Shown here: one piece after another, positions 23,546 through 36,041 of the stretch
Numbering within the stretch: position 1 is the stretch's first letter
Layout: each line of letters opens with the position of its first letter
Source: Buxus sempervirens
Taxonomy: Eukaryota; Streptophyta; Magnoliopsida; Buxales; Buxaceae
DNA length: 64,000 nt
NCBI GenBank assembly: GCA_947561395.2
Contig: OX387187.1
Location: forward strand, 39,475,829 to 39,539,828
Direction: 5' to 3'
The notes under the pieces: generated by a model
Database searches by the model: none
What the model was told of the DNA's origin: nothing
What the model saw: the letters and a program-made list of their open reading frames with translations, nothing else
Translations under genes and position numbers: made by a program

Positions 23546-25128
23546 TATGAATTTGAGTGAGTTTATAAGGGTTTGTATGTTTTTTACTCTTATTGAAGTG
23601 TTTATCATTTTTATATCACTAAAGAGGTTAAAAGAACTAGGTTTGTTGGCAAAAGTTGCATTGGAATAGCAATTAATCCGTAAAACCGCATATATAGTGC
23701 GGACTAGCCATGTCCGCATTTAAAATGCGCTTAGGGTATGTCCGTAAATAAAATGTGGACGACTTATGTCCACAAATATAATGCGGACATGCCGTGTCCG
23801 CAAATGAAATGGGGTTTACGGACGGAATTTCACCGTTTTTTTTTTTTCAAGTGATTTTAATGATTTTGATTGCTCATCCAAACATATGGTTCACCATTGA
23901 CAAGCTTCTAGACTATCCCAAAGTGGACTTTGACACTATATTTTCAAAAAACATGAGGGCACATGTTCCTTTCAAAATTGGACACCATATTTATAGATTT
24001 TGGGACTTTTGAGTAGGATGACTTCTGAGTAGAGTTCAAAACTCTTCCTATAGGCTAAACCAAACTTAGGATACAAACCTCTTTGGGAAAAATTCCATCC
24101 CAAACACATGGGCACCGTGGTACTTGCCTTACATGACAAGAAGATAATTCTAAAAGAAAACCATGATATCACCTTGTTACCTTGTGTTTACCTTCAATAT
24201 GGCATTCATATCATACCTTGGCCTTGTGACCCATGCAACCGGCCTTCCCTCAATTACAAACCCATTTCCCCATCGTAGTTGTTTACTTTAGCTCAAAAAC
24301 GTGTATCTCCACCTTCAAGCGTATGGGCTTTGGGTTTTGGTTTAATGGCAACTTAGATCTCAAGCCTAGTGATGACCAAAATCAAAGATCAACAATGTCA
24401 TCACATCATTAGCCCAAAGTTCTAAGGTGAATGTTTTCACTTTCGATTTCCGAAGTAACGACTTCGTTGTGCCAAGCTACACACATTCGGGTTCAACTTC
24501 CTATAGGTAATGGGTAGGCTGTGCAAAAGATTTAAAAAGTTCAAGTGCATTTGAAATATAAGGACACATTCACAACGTCCCAGCCCCTTGCCACTCTTTT
24601 TCGTAGCCAAGCACACTTTTTTCACAAACCAAGGCATATATGAAATCATATTGGAAATAAATAAACACAAGCAAACAAGATACCAAAACACCCAAATATG
24701 TTTATGACTATTATATACCCAAATATGTTTATGACTATTATATACCCAAAAATATCACACAAGCATGTTATCATAATGTACAAAAACAATTAATCATGCA
24801 ATCATGCTTGAACACCCAAAATACCCACTAAATTCTTAGATTTCATGCTCATAGCTTTCATGTTCAAAACATAGCATTAAACCCCCCAAATTAAAGCATG
24901 CTATAGCAAAATCATGGTTTAGCAAAAGCAAGCCCCCCATATATGTTTCTAGAAACAATCCTAAAAATCAAATTTAAACGTGTTTCTACCCCATGAACTT
25001 TTAACCAATAAATCAGATTTTAAAGCACTTCAAGCATGCCCAAAAAAAGAACAAACAAAATAGCAAGCATTCCAAATAAAGCAAAGACATGAACAAATAC
25101 ACAAATCCAGGCTTAAATCCACATACTC

Positions 25129-25144
25129 CCTAGCAGAGTCGCCA
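25129..25144 (-). other. Likely primer-binding region of the Tat element
   Basis: On the minus strand, two bases after the LTR end CTCACA the sequence reads TGGCGACTCTGCTAGG. A TGGCGACTC-type box directly after the LTR is where reverse transcription would be primed. Which tRNA it pairs with was not determined. Confidence 0.5.
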
Positions 25145-25146
25145 GT

Positions 25147-26757
25147 TGTGAGACATGGAAAAATCAATCTAGTGACTTTCCTATCATGACACGGACTCAA
25201 TTAAAAAAAACAAGGAATCGCCACCATTCCTTTTTAAGGTGTGAATGGACACCCAAAATAATGAAATAAAAGAAATAACAAAAGAAAACAAATTAGAGTA
25301 AAAATAACTCTAATTCAAAAAGTAAACCAGAGATGGGTAAGGAGATTAGGTTATGAACAGGGAAAGGTATTAGGCACCCCCATTCATCCACACAAGGTGG
25401 TTGCCAAGTATTGCTCATGTTTTGGAAAAGGCTTGCTAAATAGAAATCAAAATAAAAGTAAAAGAAAAGAAAGAATGTATGGCTTTTTTCCCATGTGAAT
25501 GATCCAATTAATTATGGATCCTTCTTATGAAAACAAGAGGCATTTCTTGGGCTTCATGATTGACTGAAATCAAGAAAAAGAAAACATTTCTAAAGTAAAA
25601 ACTTCAAAATCTGACTTAAAGTTAAATCCTTGAAATCTAGGAATAAATAGAAAAAATATAAATTTTACAAAATATTGAAAAATTGAATCTAAACAATTCA
25701 GATCATAGATATAGCCCATATTTCTTATTAGATAAAAGAAACAAAACAATAAATACCCACGTTGATGAAAAACATCAAAAGGGGAGAGCTGAGACCGTAG
25801 GGTCTTCTCTCAAGAATGAAAAATGACTCAAAAACCAACTCATGAAACCATAGAGATTACTGGAAGGCTCCTGAATCCAAATCTACCACATCGACAATGG
25901 TAGATCCAAAATCTTAGCCTAAATGACTAAAAACATCAAAAACATAAAAAAAGGTGAAAACAATGTAAAAAATCAGAGTACATGAAGAAAATGAGATCTA
26001 ATGCTATGAATAGCATAGATCTATAGTATTCCTCCATATTTCATCACCAAATCATGACACAACCTAAACGAAATACTACAACCACATATTTCTAAGGTTA
26101 CACCATATGGGGGGTCTGCCCTACGGATCCATTCCTATCCTCCTTTCCCCTAGAACTCTCTTCACGTTTTACGGCTAAAGAAGATACTTGTGGTACTTGG
26201 ATTCAGGTTTGGGGTTACAATCACACACAGGCCTTATACTACAGAAATGGAGAAGATTAGAACTATCTTATAAATTAAAACTAGAAAATAAAGAGGTTGA
26301 AAAGCTTACCTGGTCTTGAGAAAGCAAAGAGGTAGGGGTTCTCTTCTTCACTTGGAGTTCTCTTTTCAGCAATTCCTAGCCACAATTCCATAGAAATTTG
26401 ACACACACAACCTTCTGCCATTTGCTTGAGGAGAGGCCTCCTATTGATAAGCAAGAACAGGGGCAAGGGTGGTCCTAAGAGGTTCTAGAATGTTCCAATC
26501 CCATTTTAGAAACATGAATTAGGGCAAAAACAGCCGCACGAAACCCTAGAGAGAAGATCAAAATAGTAACAAGGCTCAAAAATCGAGATTTTAGAAATTT
26601 GCTCAAAATACGCATGTCCGCAAATCAAATGCGTACACGGCTTGTCCGCATAACTTATGTGGATAGAACAGTTTTGGCCAAATTTTCATCTTTTTTGACC
26701 TGTTTCAAATCCAATTAAATATTTTCTCATTTTGTAGTGCAATTTGGGGTGTCTACA
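25147..26757 (-). mobile_element. 5' LTR of the Tat element
   Basis: On the minus strand it runs from TGTAGACACCCCAAATTGC at 26757 to CTCACA at 25147 (1611 bp), with proper TG...CA ends. It is next to the primer-site region and the leader. The ORF at 26281-26466 and others inside are not supported. Confidence 0.75.
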
Positions 26758-29110
26758 CAACCCAAACTCACCTTCGGGCTTAAAATTAAGGTTGGTTTTG
26801 ACCCAAACCCAAACTAAAGTCTTAGTTCGGGCTATTATTCGGGTTGGGTTGGGTTGGGCAGGCTTTGGGTAGGTTGGGCAAAACTTACAGCTTTACTTTT
26901 AACCTTTTTAAGCTTCCACATATAAGTAGCCAAATGAAATCAGCATAAAGTCACTGCAAATAACTAAAACATAGAAAATAATTTGATTTAATTATTATTC
27001 TTTACTAATAATGTATTTAAAAACTCAGGAACCAAAATAGAAACTTCATTTAATAGCCTAAATATTGTGGACTTATATTTTCAGACTTCCAAGCGGTCCA
27101 AACACATCAAATCCCAACCAAGCAGAAAGTGAAACGATAAATAAGCAATTTACCATATTTTTTTCTTCTTATCTTTTTTCTCTCAAATCATACAAAATTT
27201 GAGCCAATAATGGACCAGTGACAATCTCAAACTCTTCTAACTTTTCTCAATTCTTTCTGTAGTGCATCTAGTTGTTAGTTGTCGATAACTCATAATCCCC
27301 AGTCACTATCTAAATCTCAATACTTTCTTAACCCATAGCAACATAGGAATGGAATGCTTCCATGACATCAGATTTACTACCTTGAAAGGTGTCCACACTA
27401 TCTATATATCACCTGCTAGTCAAAAAATGGAAATCCACACCTTTGTTGGTGCATACATCATGAAGAAAAGGTATTGATGCATCCTTCAATTTGGTTTCTT
27501 GCAAGAAAATGCCATCTAGCTTCTAGAAACTTCCGAAGCAGCCATAATGACACCTTTATTCTTTGTTGTTAAGCCTTATCAAATTTCAAGAAATTAAGCC
27601 TTATCAAATTTAAAGAAATAATATACTTATCAATGATGAATTTATTTCAGGCCCTTTGTCCATCCCATCTACTTCTTCCTCTGTTGCCACTCAAAGGAAA
27701 ATATTTCAAGAAATAATATACTTACCATGTAAGCTTCAAAAGCTACATTTTTTTTTGTATTTCTGAGGCTTTCCTTGTATTGGTTTTCAACATCTATGAA
27801 CAGTGCTTTTGGATCATCTTCAAAGCCCTTAAGGGACACACCTATTGATTTGCTGAAATCTTTGATTTCTTGAGTACTCATTCAAACTCCATCTCCTCGT
27901 CTGTACTCCATTATCATCTAGCAATTTATTGATGTCAAAGTCAAACCATGACCCCCATATTGTCTTTGCCCATAGTCCCACATCCTAGGTACAATGAACT
28001 CTCTGATCATATTTTAAGCATCATTGCATATGCAGCCACATCTTAATTCCAGCACTCTCCATGCTTCAGATTGTGAATTTGTGCAGTAACAGCTATATCA
28101 AAGTTGTGATTGTTTTTTTGCCATAACCCCACCCACCATACTGGTCATGATCTCCACTTTAATCCTTGATGAATGATACTACCAGAAGGCTTCTGTACAT
28201 ACTGGCATTGTACCCATTGCACCATATAGAGTCACCACAATAGGATTAACAGGTCTTGTTGACCTCTAACTTCTAAAGCTATCATTCATAGAAATAAAAG
28301 GAATAAAGGAAACTGATGAGGGAAAGATGAGTAGGGGACATGAATTAAAAGAATCAAAAGTTTGGACTCACTGGTGTGGATAACTGAGGAGGTGAATGAT
28401 GTCCACTGAAATACGCCTAACCTCTCCATGGACTTACCCAGCAGCTGAAATACCTCTTCAGTTAGTAATCAATGGGTGAATGCCCAAATCAGGTCTAGAC
28501 CATTGTATTTTCTTTGTTGTTCCAATCTGCGTCCTTCCACTGGGAAAATGATCAACCACCGTTCGTGACTTGATGATCTCTTTGACAATATCAGGAAGTG
28601 ACCTCCTTTTTTGTTGGCTTCCAGCATAGAAAATTGGGTCTCTGCTTTGGTTGCAACCTTATCACCCCTCATGGATCTGTACTTTGATGCAGAATTCAAA
28701 AAACTTGAAAAGATGATGTGATTGAGCGTAATTTGTGGCATAAAGCTCTCTCCCATCAGTTGTCCTATGAATGATTTTGGTTATTCTTTAGTGATTAAAT
28801 ATGATAGAACCAAACCTCCAAGCTGAAAATTTAGTTAGATCCGTAGATTCTGAACAGAGAAAGTGAGGACTTGTTAGCTGTCAAATAATGTTCTTTGTGA
28901 GCTTGTTCTAGGAATGGGCTTTGATGAGGAAATAATTTAACAAAAATAAAAAAATTAGTCGGTAGAAATTGAACAGAGAGTCTAAGTGTGAGGGTAGGAT
29001 AATATCATGCTTGGAAGTTGACATCTTGTGAATTTTTTAGCAAGATTGTGGCTTACAATTAATTATTAGTGGGATAGATATTTGCAGTCAACAAGGATAG
29101 ATGTCTAAAT
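26758..29110. other. AT-rich intergenic DNA with faint minus-strand coding remnants
   Basis: The first 130 bases hold a GGGTT/GGGCA-rich simple-sequence patch (about 26835-26885). From about 27660 to 28760 the minus strand shows short open pieces (27669-27881, 28469-28756) that look protein-like, for example WDYGQRQYGGHG near 27955-27995, but they are separated by stops and match no family recognised here. Probably a decayed gene or transposon. Confidence 0.35.
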
Positions 29111-29487
29111 TGTAACGCCCTGGAACCGGGTTACATGAAATAAACCGTAATTCGTATCCCGAGGTGTTAGCTTCCCACACAGAATCGCTATCAGAGTGAA
29201 GGAAAACATGAAATAAACAATAATATATAAACGAATTCAACTACAATCCCCAACTCACCTGAACCAAGCATAAACCCGCCAGTAACATCCTTTCCAAGAT
29301 CTGAAAAACAAAACAAAAACAAAACAAGTGAGATACAAATATCTCAGCAAGCAGCAATGCATGCACAAAATACAGTTATAACAGTTCTAAAGCATGCATA
29401 AGTTGTAATCAATTAAGTTTATGGTTAGCCTCGATTAATCCAACTAATCTCAATAATCATACTCGATAACAAAATCAGATTCTAGAT

Positions 29488-29555
<68 letters not shown>

Positions 29556-32500
29556 GACTCGTGAAGTTTGTCTATTTTGTGTAGCTAATCACTAGTGTTC
29601 CAAACAATCCAGTCGAAATACTGCAACAGCTCAAACAAACCAATTCATCGCCTTCATGGCGGAAATACTCGTATGACCTCACCCTCATGGTGGAAAGGGA
29701 GTTGCTGCAGCACTTCCCTCATGGAAGGCCTCTCCATCATGGAGGAAATGCACTAAGGAACCCTAAACTTAATCCAAACAAAATGTACAAAATTCACTTA
29801 CAACTCGACTGTGGATCCACACTAAGTCTCGCCCTTATTACTTTGGCAAACTTATCAAATTATTTACTAATTCAGCATAAAGTCATGCTCAATGAAAACC
29901 AAGTCATTTATATATGGTAATACCAAATTCAGTTCCAAAGAAACACTAAACCATCCAATAATAAAAGTTTACAGCAATGGTACATACAGTGAAAATATTT
30001 TTCACTTAAAACCAAAAATGATAACCAGCAAATATTCAAAGAAACAACATCAATTTCTATTCAGGTCATAATAGAAACCAACTAATTTCATTGGTATTAA
30101 AATCTGTCCCAGAAATTTCTGATAGTCAACTCTTTATTAGCTTCAACAAAATTTCAGATTTGCTACTCCCTTTACTTATTAATTCTAATACTAATTGCTT
30201 CCTATATTTTTACTGTTAAGAGAGTTCCCAAAAGTTACTAACAACTCTTGAACCTCATTTAATCCTTGATTAACTCAAATGAAATAAAAAATCATGCTTG
30301 ACACCATGATAACTAAGAAAAGACCACATGCTGCAAAAAACCAGTTCATACACTTGCTTCCATGCTTCATAACAAACCTCTCAATCCCTTTTATTTATTT
30401 ATCCAAAATAAATTACTAATAACACTTGAGAATCTAATGACCCTAGATTGAAAATGATGAAAGAACTTAAAACTCCACTAATTAATCTACTGCACCTAGT
30501 ATGAAAGAAGTGCCAAACCTCTAATCATAGAAATTCAGATTTGTTAACTTCCTCTAGATGATCCCAATACCATTTACTCCATAAAATTTGTTATCAAAAC
30601 TAATTACCATGGGTTTCTAATAGGTCTAAAATATTTCTCAAATTAATTAAGTGCAATAACCAAAAAGACTTGACCCAAAACTTAAGTTTAGAACATCCAC
30701 CATGGATGTTGCAGAATTTTTATCTTGTATTTCCAACTTGCATCACCTCCAATTTCTCTAGGACTGAACCAATACCAAGCCTCTAGACCACTTTAGCACA
30801 ACACATAAATATAAATAGCTCAATCAACACCTCCGAAATTAATCTAAACAGGTTTTATCACTCTCCTAGCTTACACACCCAACATGGTTTCCCACAAACC
30901 TGTAACTTGCTGCAGATGAAAAATGCTTTAGGACTAAGCTAACTCCATGTAACCAACCTTCTTCTAGTACCATGGAAAACATCCATATAACATAATCAAA
31001 TTTATTGAGATTAAACGAATATGCCCAGATATGAGTTCAAATTTAATATAAATCTGAACTTATCTGAGTTTAAGTTATAGCTCATAGCTGAACTTATATA
31101 ACCTGAACTAATTCTGAACTTGGAAAATCTGTACTCATGACAATCAGAATTTAATGAAATCTGCAACACAACTTTACACCCATTTCTAAGAACTCCAATA
31201 ATTTTGAACTTAGTAAATTTTGCAACTTCTTAATATCTGAACCAATCTTCTCCATTGCAACCATTTCTAACCACTTGAACATTATTCAAATAACACAATC
31301 ATACTAACTTGAATTAAATCAAAACATGCTAAATCTGAATCTTGAAACATATCTCAGAACAATTTCTGGTTTCCTTAAACCTGAATCCATAATACACATT
31401 CCATGCAAGCAAAGGTATTTGGAAAAACTACTTGAAACAATTCAGAATTCTTAATGTCTAAAACAAAATTTAACCCATCCAATCACTTCTAACTTGCTGA
31501 GAATCAATCTAATAATATAACTATACTATTTCTGATTTGATCTAATTAAGCAAAGAATAAATCACAGATCTAACATAATCATACAAACAAAGTTCTGAAA
31601 TTTTCTGGGTTCTTCAAATCTAAAATCTGTAGAGGCACAAATCATGCTATCATTGAATAGAACTGAGCTAATTTAATCCACCCAAAACACTTTTAACATT
31701 ATGAGAAACATACTAAGAACCCCACTAAAACAGCTTGGATTTAATCGAACTAAGCCAACATTGCATCATAAATTAAACGCCCAAAACATGCACAGATTCT
31801 ATCAATTTCGTTCAATTCAAATCTAGGTTTTAGGATGTCCACAAAACACACGAAAATCATGACATTTGAAAGGGCTACTTGCCTTATATTTGCTGGCCTC
31901 CCAACTTCAATAACCCAGCAATGAAACTCAGATATTCTCCATGGCTAAAACCACTTCACAATCTAAAAATGGTTGCAGAAAAATTCCAGATCTAAGTTCT
32001 GATCGTCAAGCTCATAATTTCTCATGAGACTTGTTATAACCTAACAAAAAATAAGTTCTTGCCTGATCTGGACGTCTGGAACACTCTACCACTTGAACTT
32101 GCAACAGAAAATTTTTCCAGAACTCCAAAAGAATCTCTGGTTCTCCACCTTCTGCTGCTCTCTTTTTTTTTTTTTTTTTCTCCAGCAACAATGAAGCTCT
32201 AGAAGCCCCTTCCTTCTGCTGCTCCTCTTTTTTTCCAGCAACAAGAACTCCAAGAGTCCTTTCTCCAGAAACCCTTGGAAGCTCAAGAGTCTACAGCAAC
32301 CTTTGGAAGCTCAAGAGTCTATTTCTCCAGCACTTCTCCAGCAGCCCACCTCTTCAGCTTCCTCATGATTCACTGCATCTTCACTCCACCTAATGCCTAC
32401 CCCACTAGTCCATCAACCCCTGATAATTTAATTTTTTTGATTAGCCACTCAACAAATACAATATCACTACTTATTTATATTTAATAGCATTTCCCAATTA

Positions 32501-32839
32501 ATATTTATTGACCATTGAAATTATAATATACCCTCACTTAATTGAACCTAATACAATTTACCTTAATAATTTATTAAATTATTACTATACAATATAATTA
32601 CCACTTACCCAAATTTTACATAACCTCTGAATTTCTGAATTCCCAAATTGCCCTTGTGACACTCCAACAATAATTTCCAGCAATTTCTCATATCTATTTA
32701 TTTATAGTTATCCCATCCGGTTAGACCAAGAGTCCCCGGTTTAACTCCTTGATCTCCTTCCTCTATGAAATTTTAATTAGCCTTAAATTAATTACCAAAC
32801 TAATAATTTTTAATTTCATTAAAAATTTGGGATTTTACA
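29111..32839 (-). mobile_element. Solo LTR, family alpha, copy 2
   Basis: On the plus strand it begins TGTAACGCCC at 29111 and ends TGGGATTTTACA at 32839 (3729 bp). It is flanked by a perfect duplication TAAAT (29106-29110 and 32840-32844). It shares the hairpin block, the GTGGATCCAC motif and the CTCCAGCA-rich region (32090-32350) with the other alpha copies. It is the longest alpha copy, partly because of the (AT)n run at 29491-29552 and extra AT-rich sequence. Confidence 0.92.
29491..29552. repeat. (AT)n microsatellite
   Basis: An uninterrupted AT dinucleotide run of about 31 units inside alpha copy 2. Confidence 0.98.
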
Positions 32840-33668
32840 TAAATAATGGGTAATAGTATGAGGTTATGGTATGGGGACTTCCTCCTTCAGATGCTTATTT
32901 AATATGCTTTGATTGTTAGTTTGAAATTGATGAAATAAACTAAGCAACAACCATCTTGTCTCATGCTTGTCATAATCTCATAGGCTTTCTATTCAAAGTG
33001 GGTTAGGTATGAATTAAGATATTAATGTAAGCTTTCTTTTCCTTTTTCAGGAGCATTTCCAAAAGTTGTGGATGGAAAATGCAATGGGTTCATCAGCTGC
33101 TACAACTAAACAAGCAGGCAATTTACACTGTTTATTGTTTTAATCCTTATGATTACCTGAACATATGATGTATACCTTCTAAAAATTAATTTGGTACCTA
33201 CTTTGCATGTGGGAGGAGCCACTATTGTAGCCTATGTTTTATTGATATGATGTGTACAGATGTCCTTATTTCAAACCCTGAAATTTTTGGCTTTTAATAT
33301 GTTGTTTGAAGTGTTATGAATTAAGCTGGCAATGGGTTGGGTGATAATTGGGTTTGGTTGACCAGTGCAAGCTATAATGCTACAAAAGCCAATGAACCTC
33401 CTAATTAATGTTCAGGTTGGTGGTACCCTGCCATTTAAATCAGGGCTGGTTGGTCTGAGTCATAAATTTCCAATTGTAGTAGTACTGCAATTTGTAATCA
33501 GTTGACCACAATTTTACATGTATTTCTTATTGTATGCTAGTCTGGGTGCTTTAATTGTACATTGTTGATGCATTCTGTGTTTTGTGCGTTCCTTACAAAT
33601 ATTTCATGTGCATAAACCAAACAATAATCATATTATTTGCTTGGGAGAAAAAACATTGTTTTGGTTTC
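32840..33668. other. Intergenic stretch, one possible exon remnant
   Basis: No long ORF. A CTTTTTCAG acceptor near 33050 is followed by an open piece to about 33117 (reading EHFQKLWMENAMGSS), which could be an orphan exon. The family is not recognised. Otherwise nothing was seen. Confidence 0.3.
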
Positions 33669-36036
33669 TGTAAAACCCCAGTTTTGAGAAGAAAAAAATA
33701 AAATAAAATAAAATAAAATAACAATAACAGTAATAAAAATAAACAAATAATAATAGTAGATAAAAATAAAAATATATGCAAGAGTATGAACATATGGATT
33801 TATGGACAAGTTTAATCAAATTTATTTTTGCTAGAAATTGGTGGTCATTAGTTGTCAAAGAGAATGAGGTGGAATATTAATATGTAAGTCATATTCGAAC
33901 TTAAAATACGGCAGTAAGTAAAAAAAAATTAGTCAATACGTAAAACCCGGGAAAGCCCTACCTTAATGAGGGGTAGAAAGGGGGATTCCGAGGGTAAAGG
34001 GTGAATTAGGTTAAACCCTCGCGGTGCCTATAAATAGGTAACTGATATAAAATTTTCGAGGATTTGGGGAAAGGTTGCTGCTCTAGAGAAAAATTAGGGC
34101 GGCGGCCAAAACAACTTAGGTCTCAAGATGAAATCCATCAAGGATGGCCGGAAGCTTGAAGAAGGTCTTCAATACTGTGAGTAGCATTGATTTACAACTG
34201 AGGTTTTGTGTTTATTCGCGAGTTTATTCTGTTGCATGAGTGATTTCTGAGTTTTCTGGGTTTTCTGGAATACCATGAGTCCGAACGTGAGATTGAAATT
34301 CAACTTGAAATTAAAGGTGTTTAGATTAAATCCAAAACTGGTTGGGAAGTATTCTGGGAACATTGGGAGTGTATTGGAACAATTACAGACCGAAACAAAT
34401 CAGCCAGACATAGAGATCTCGAAATAATAGAGACTCGAAAATCGCAGTGGGTATCCGCCGAGTTGGCGCCCTCTCACTCTCACTTAGGAGGTAGGCGCCC
34501 TATTGAAACTTTACTATCCGCCGAGCTGGCGCCCTTCTCTCGCTCAGCTCGCGCGCACTTAAAAACCATGCGCAAGTCTCGCGCGAAGCCGGTGCCCATC
34601 TCGCGCCCTTTTCTCGCTCAGCTCGCGCTCACTTAGCATCGAGTGAGCGCATAGTCAAATTTTGTCTGTTTCCTATCCGCCGACTGAAGTGAGCGCATAC
34701 CAAATTTAATCTTGCCGAAATTGATTCTTGAATGAACCAAGGGGGATTTTGATGTCTTGAGGTTTATACCACTTAACCAATCACTTGTTTGGGAACCTTG
34801 GAACCTGCATTTCTTATTAAATTCCTAGGGGAATTCTAGTGGCAAATTCTTAAAGGCTTCTAAGGTTGAGTTTAGGTTATTTGTATATGTTGTGCTGGAT
34901 ACCAAAACACTAGGAGTTCCTAGTTTGTTTTCTCCTCGAATTTATACACTGTTCTGATTGAGAAATTATTGACTTCTGGTTTCACTTGTTTGGAAAATTC
35001 TGAATGTATTGTCTTGGTATAAATACCTGTGTTTTGTATTCAAATGGCATGGGTTGCGGAAATGAGAAAATACTGAAAGTATTGAGATACTGCTTGGTCC
35101 AGAGGGACAGGTGATGAACTGTGATGAGATATACATGATGTGGAATGAATGGTTTTACTTTGATGTTGGAATTGAGATTATATGATGTTTTACTGTTTTG
35201 GTTTAGCTTGTTCTGGATCCAGAGTCTAAGCTTAGTAATGGGATGCTTTTATTTTATTGGAGTAATGGCATGGCCATGGAGTGTTGCCACGACTGGTGTA
35301 GAGCAGCCAGAAACCCCGAGTAGGCCTGGTTGTCAATGTCAAAACCCTGAGTAGGCCGGCATTGGATGACGAAACCCTGAGTAGGCCGTCATTTCAGAGT
35401 ATCCGAAACCCTGAGTAGGCCGGAACTATGTACATGGAGGTGTGGAGGTCGCTCTGGCATATTGATTAACCAATCAAATATTTGTATGACATTGACCATG
35501 TGGATTTATTATTCATTTGTTTGTTTTAGATACTATGGAATAAATAGTGGAATTTGTCTTTCTTGGAGCATGGTTATAATGATATAGTTTCTGGAACTGA
35601 TCGGAGTTTTGTTGACGAAGGAATTACCGATGTTAATTTCGTATAGTTTAAATTGCTTCCTAGACCCTTGGGTCAAACAAATTTTAAAAGGGTTTACGCA
35701 GATTTCACCGGGTTATTCTTGTTTTCTCGTGTGATTATTCGATCATAAATTTACAACTAGAAGATGTGTATTGCTGCATGCATGTGCTACTCACTGAGAT
35801 ATTCATATCTCACTCTTTTATTTCTGTTTGTTTTTCAGATACGTATGGAGAGCCGGTAATTGCGGGTAGTGAAATTGGGTCATGTGAGTTTTACTTTGGG
35901 ATTATTTTAGCGCACTCTGTTACATAGCATTATTTAATTCATGTTTTCCTTACTCTGGTAGTGCGATCCTGTTATTTATATTAACCTCTGGATACGAGTT
36001 ACGGATTTTCATGTGACTCGGATCCGGGGCGTTACA
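33669..36036 (+). mobile_element. Solo LTR, family beta, copy 1
   Basis: TGTAAAACCCC at 33669 to GGATCCGGGGCGTTACA at 36036 (2368 bp), with a perfect duplication GTTTC (33664-33668 and 36037-36041). Inside are an (AAAAT)n patch near 33690-33720, a GAGCGC-rich block (34440-34690) and a four-copy repeat (35310-35423). No coding sequence is supported. Confidence 0.93.
35310..35423 (+). repeat. GAAACCCTGAGTAGGCC short direct repeat, 4 copies
   Basis: Copies begin near 35310, 35341, 35371 and 35405, spaced 30-34 bp. The inverted equivalent is at 60311-60389 and 63666-63703 in the second beta-related LTR, where a gamma LTR landed within the array. Confidence 0.88.
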
Positions 36037-36041
36037 GTTTC

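Larger units (their letters stand above)
22928..25146 (-). other. Leader (5' UTR) of the Tat element
   Basis: About 2.2 kb without a supported gene lies between the gag start and the 5' LTR. It holds the 75-bp tandem array, the TGTCCGCA palindromes (23710-23825), A/T-rich sequence and a two-copy 31-bp duplication near 24690-24748 (period around CCCAAATATGTTTATGACTA). Small ORFs here are not supported. Confidence 0.65.
2741..26757 (-). mobile_element. Tat-lineage Ty3/gypsy element, degenerate, 3' LTR not in window
   Basis: Minus-strand order from right to left: 5' LTR (25147-26757), primer-site region, long leader, gag, protease, RT, RNase H, archaeal-type second RNase H (aRH), integrase, T-rich 3' region, then a plus-strand DUF7745 ORF. 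The aRH domain and an antisense ORF beyond integrase are known features of Tat elements. No matching 3' LTR ending in GGGGTGTCTACA on the plus strand is seen before the delta LTR, so the left limit given is approximate. Two gamma solo LTRs (7943-13981 and 14805-18683) interrupt pol. Almost every domain has an in-frame stop or shift, so the element cannot move on its own. Confidence 0.75.

Noticed and set aside
26835..26885. GGGTT-rich patch as interstitial telomere
   Set aside because: The unit is GGGTT/GGGCA and not TTTAGGG, and it is only about 50 bp long.
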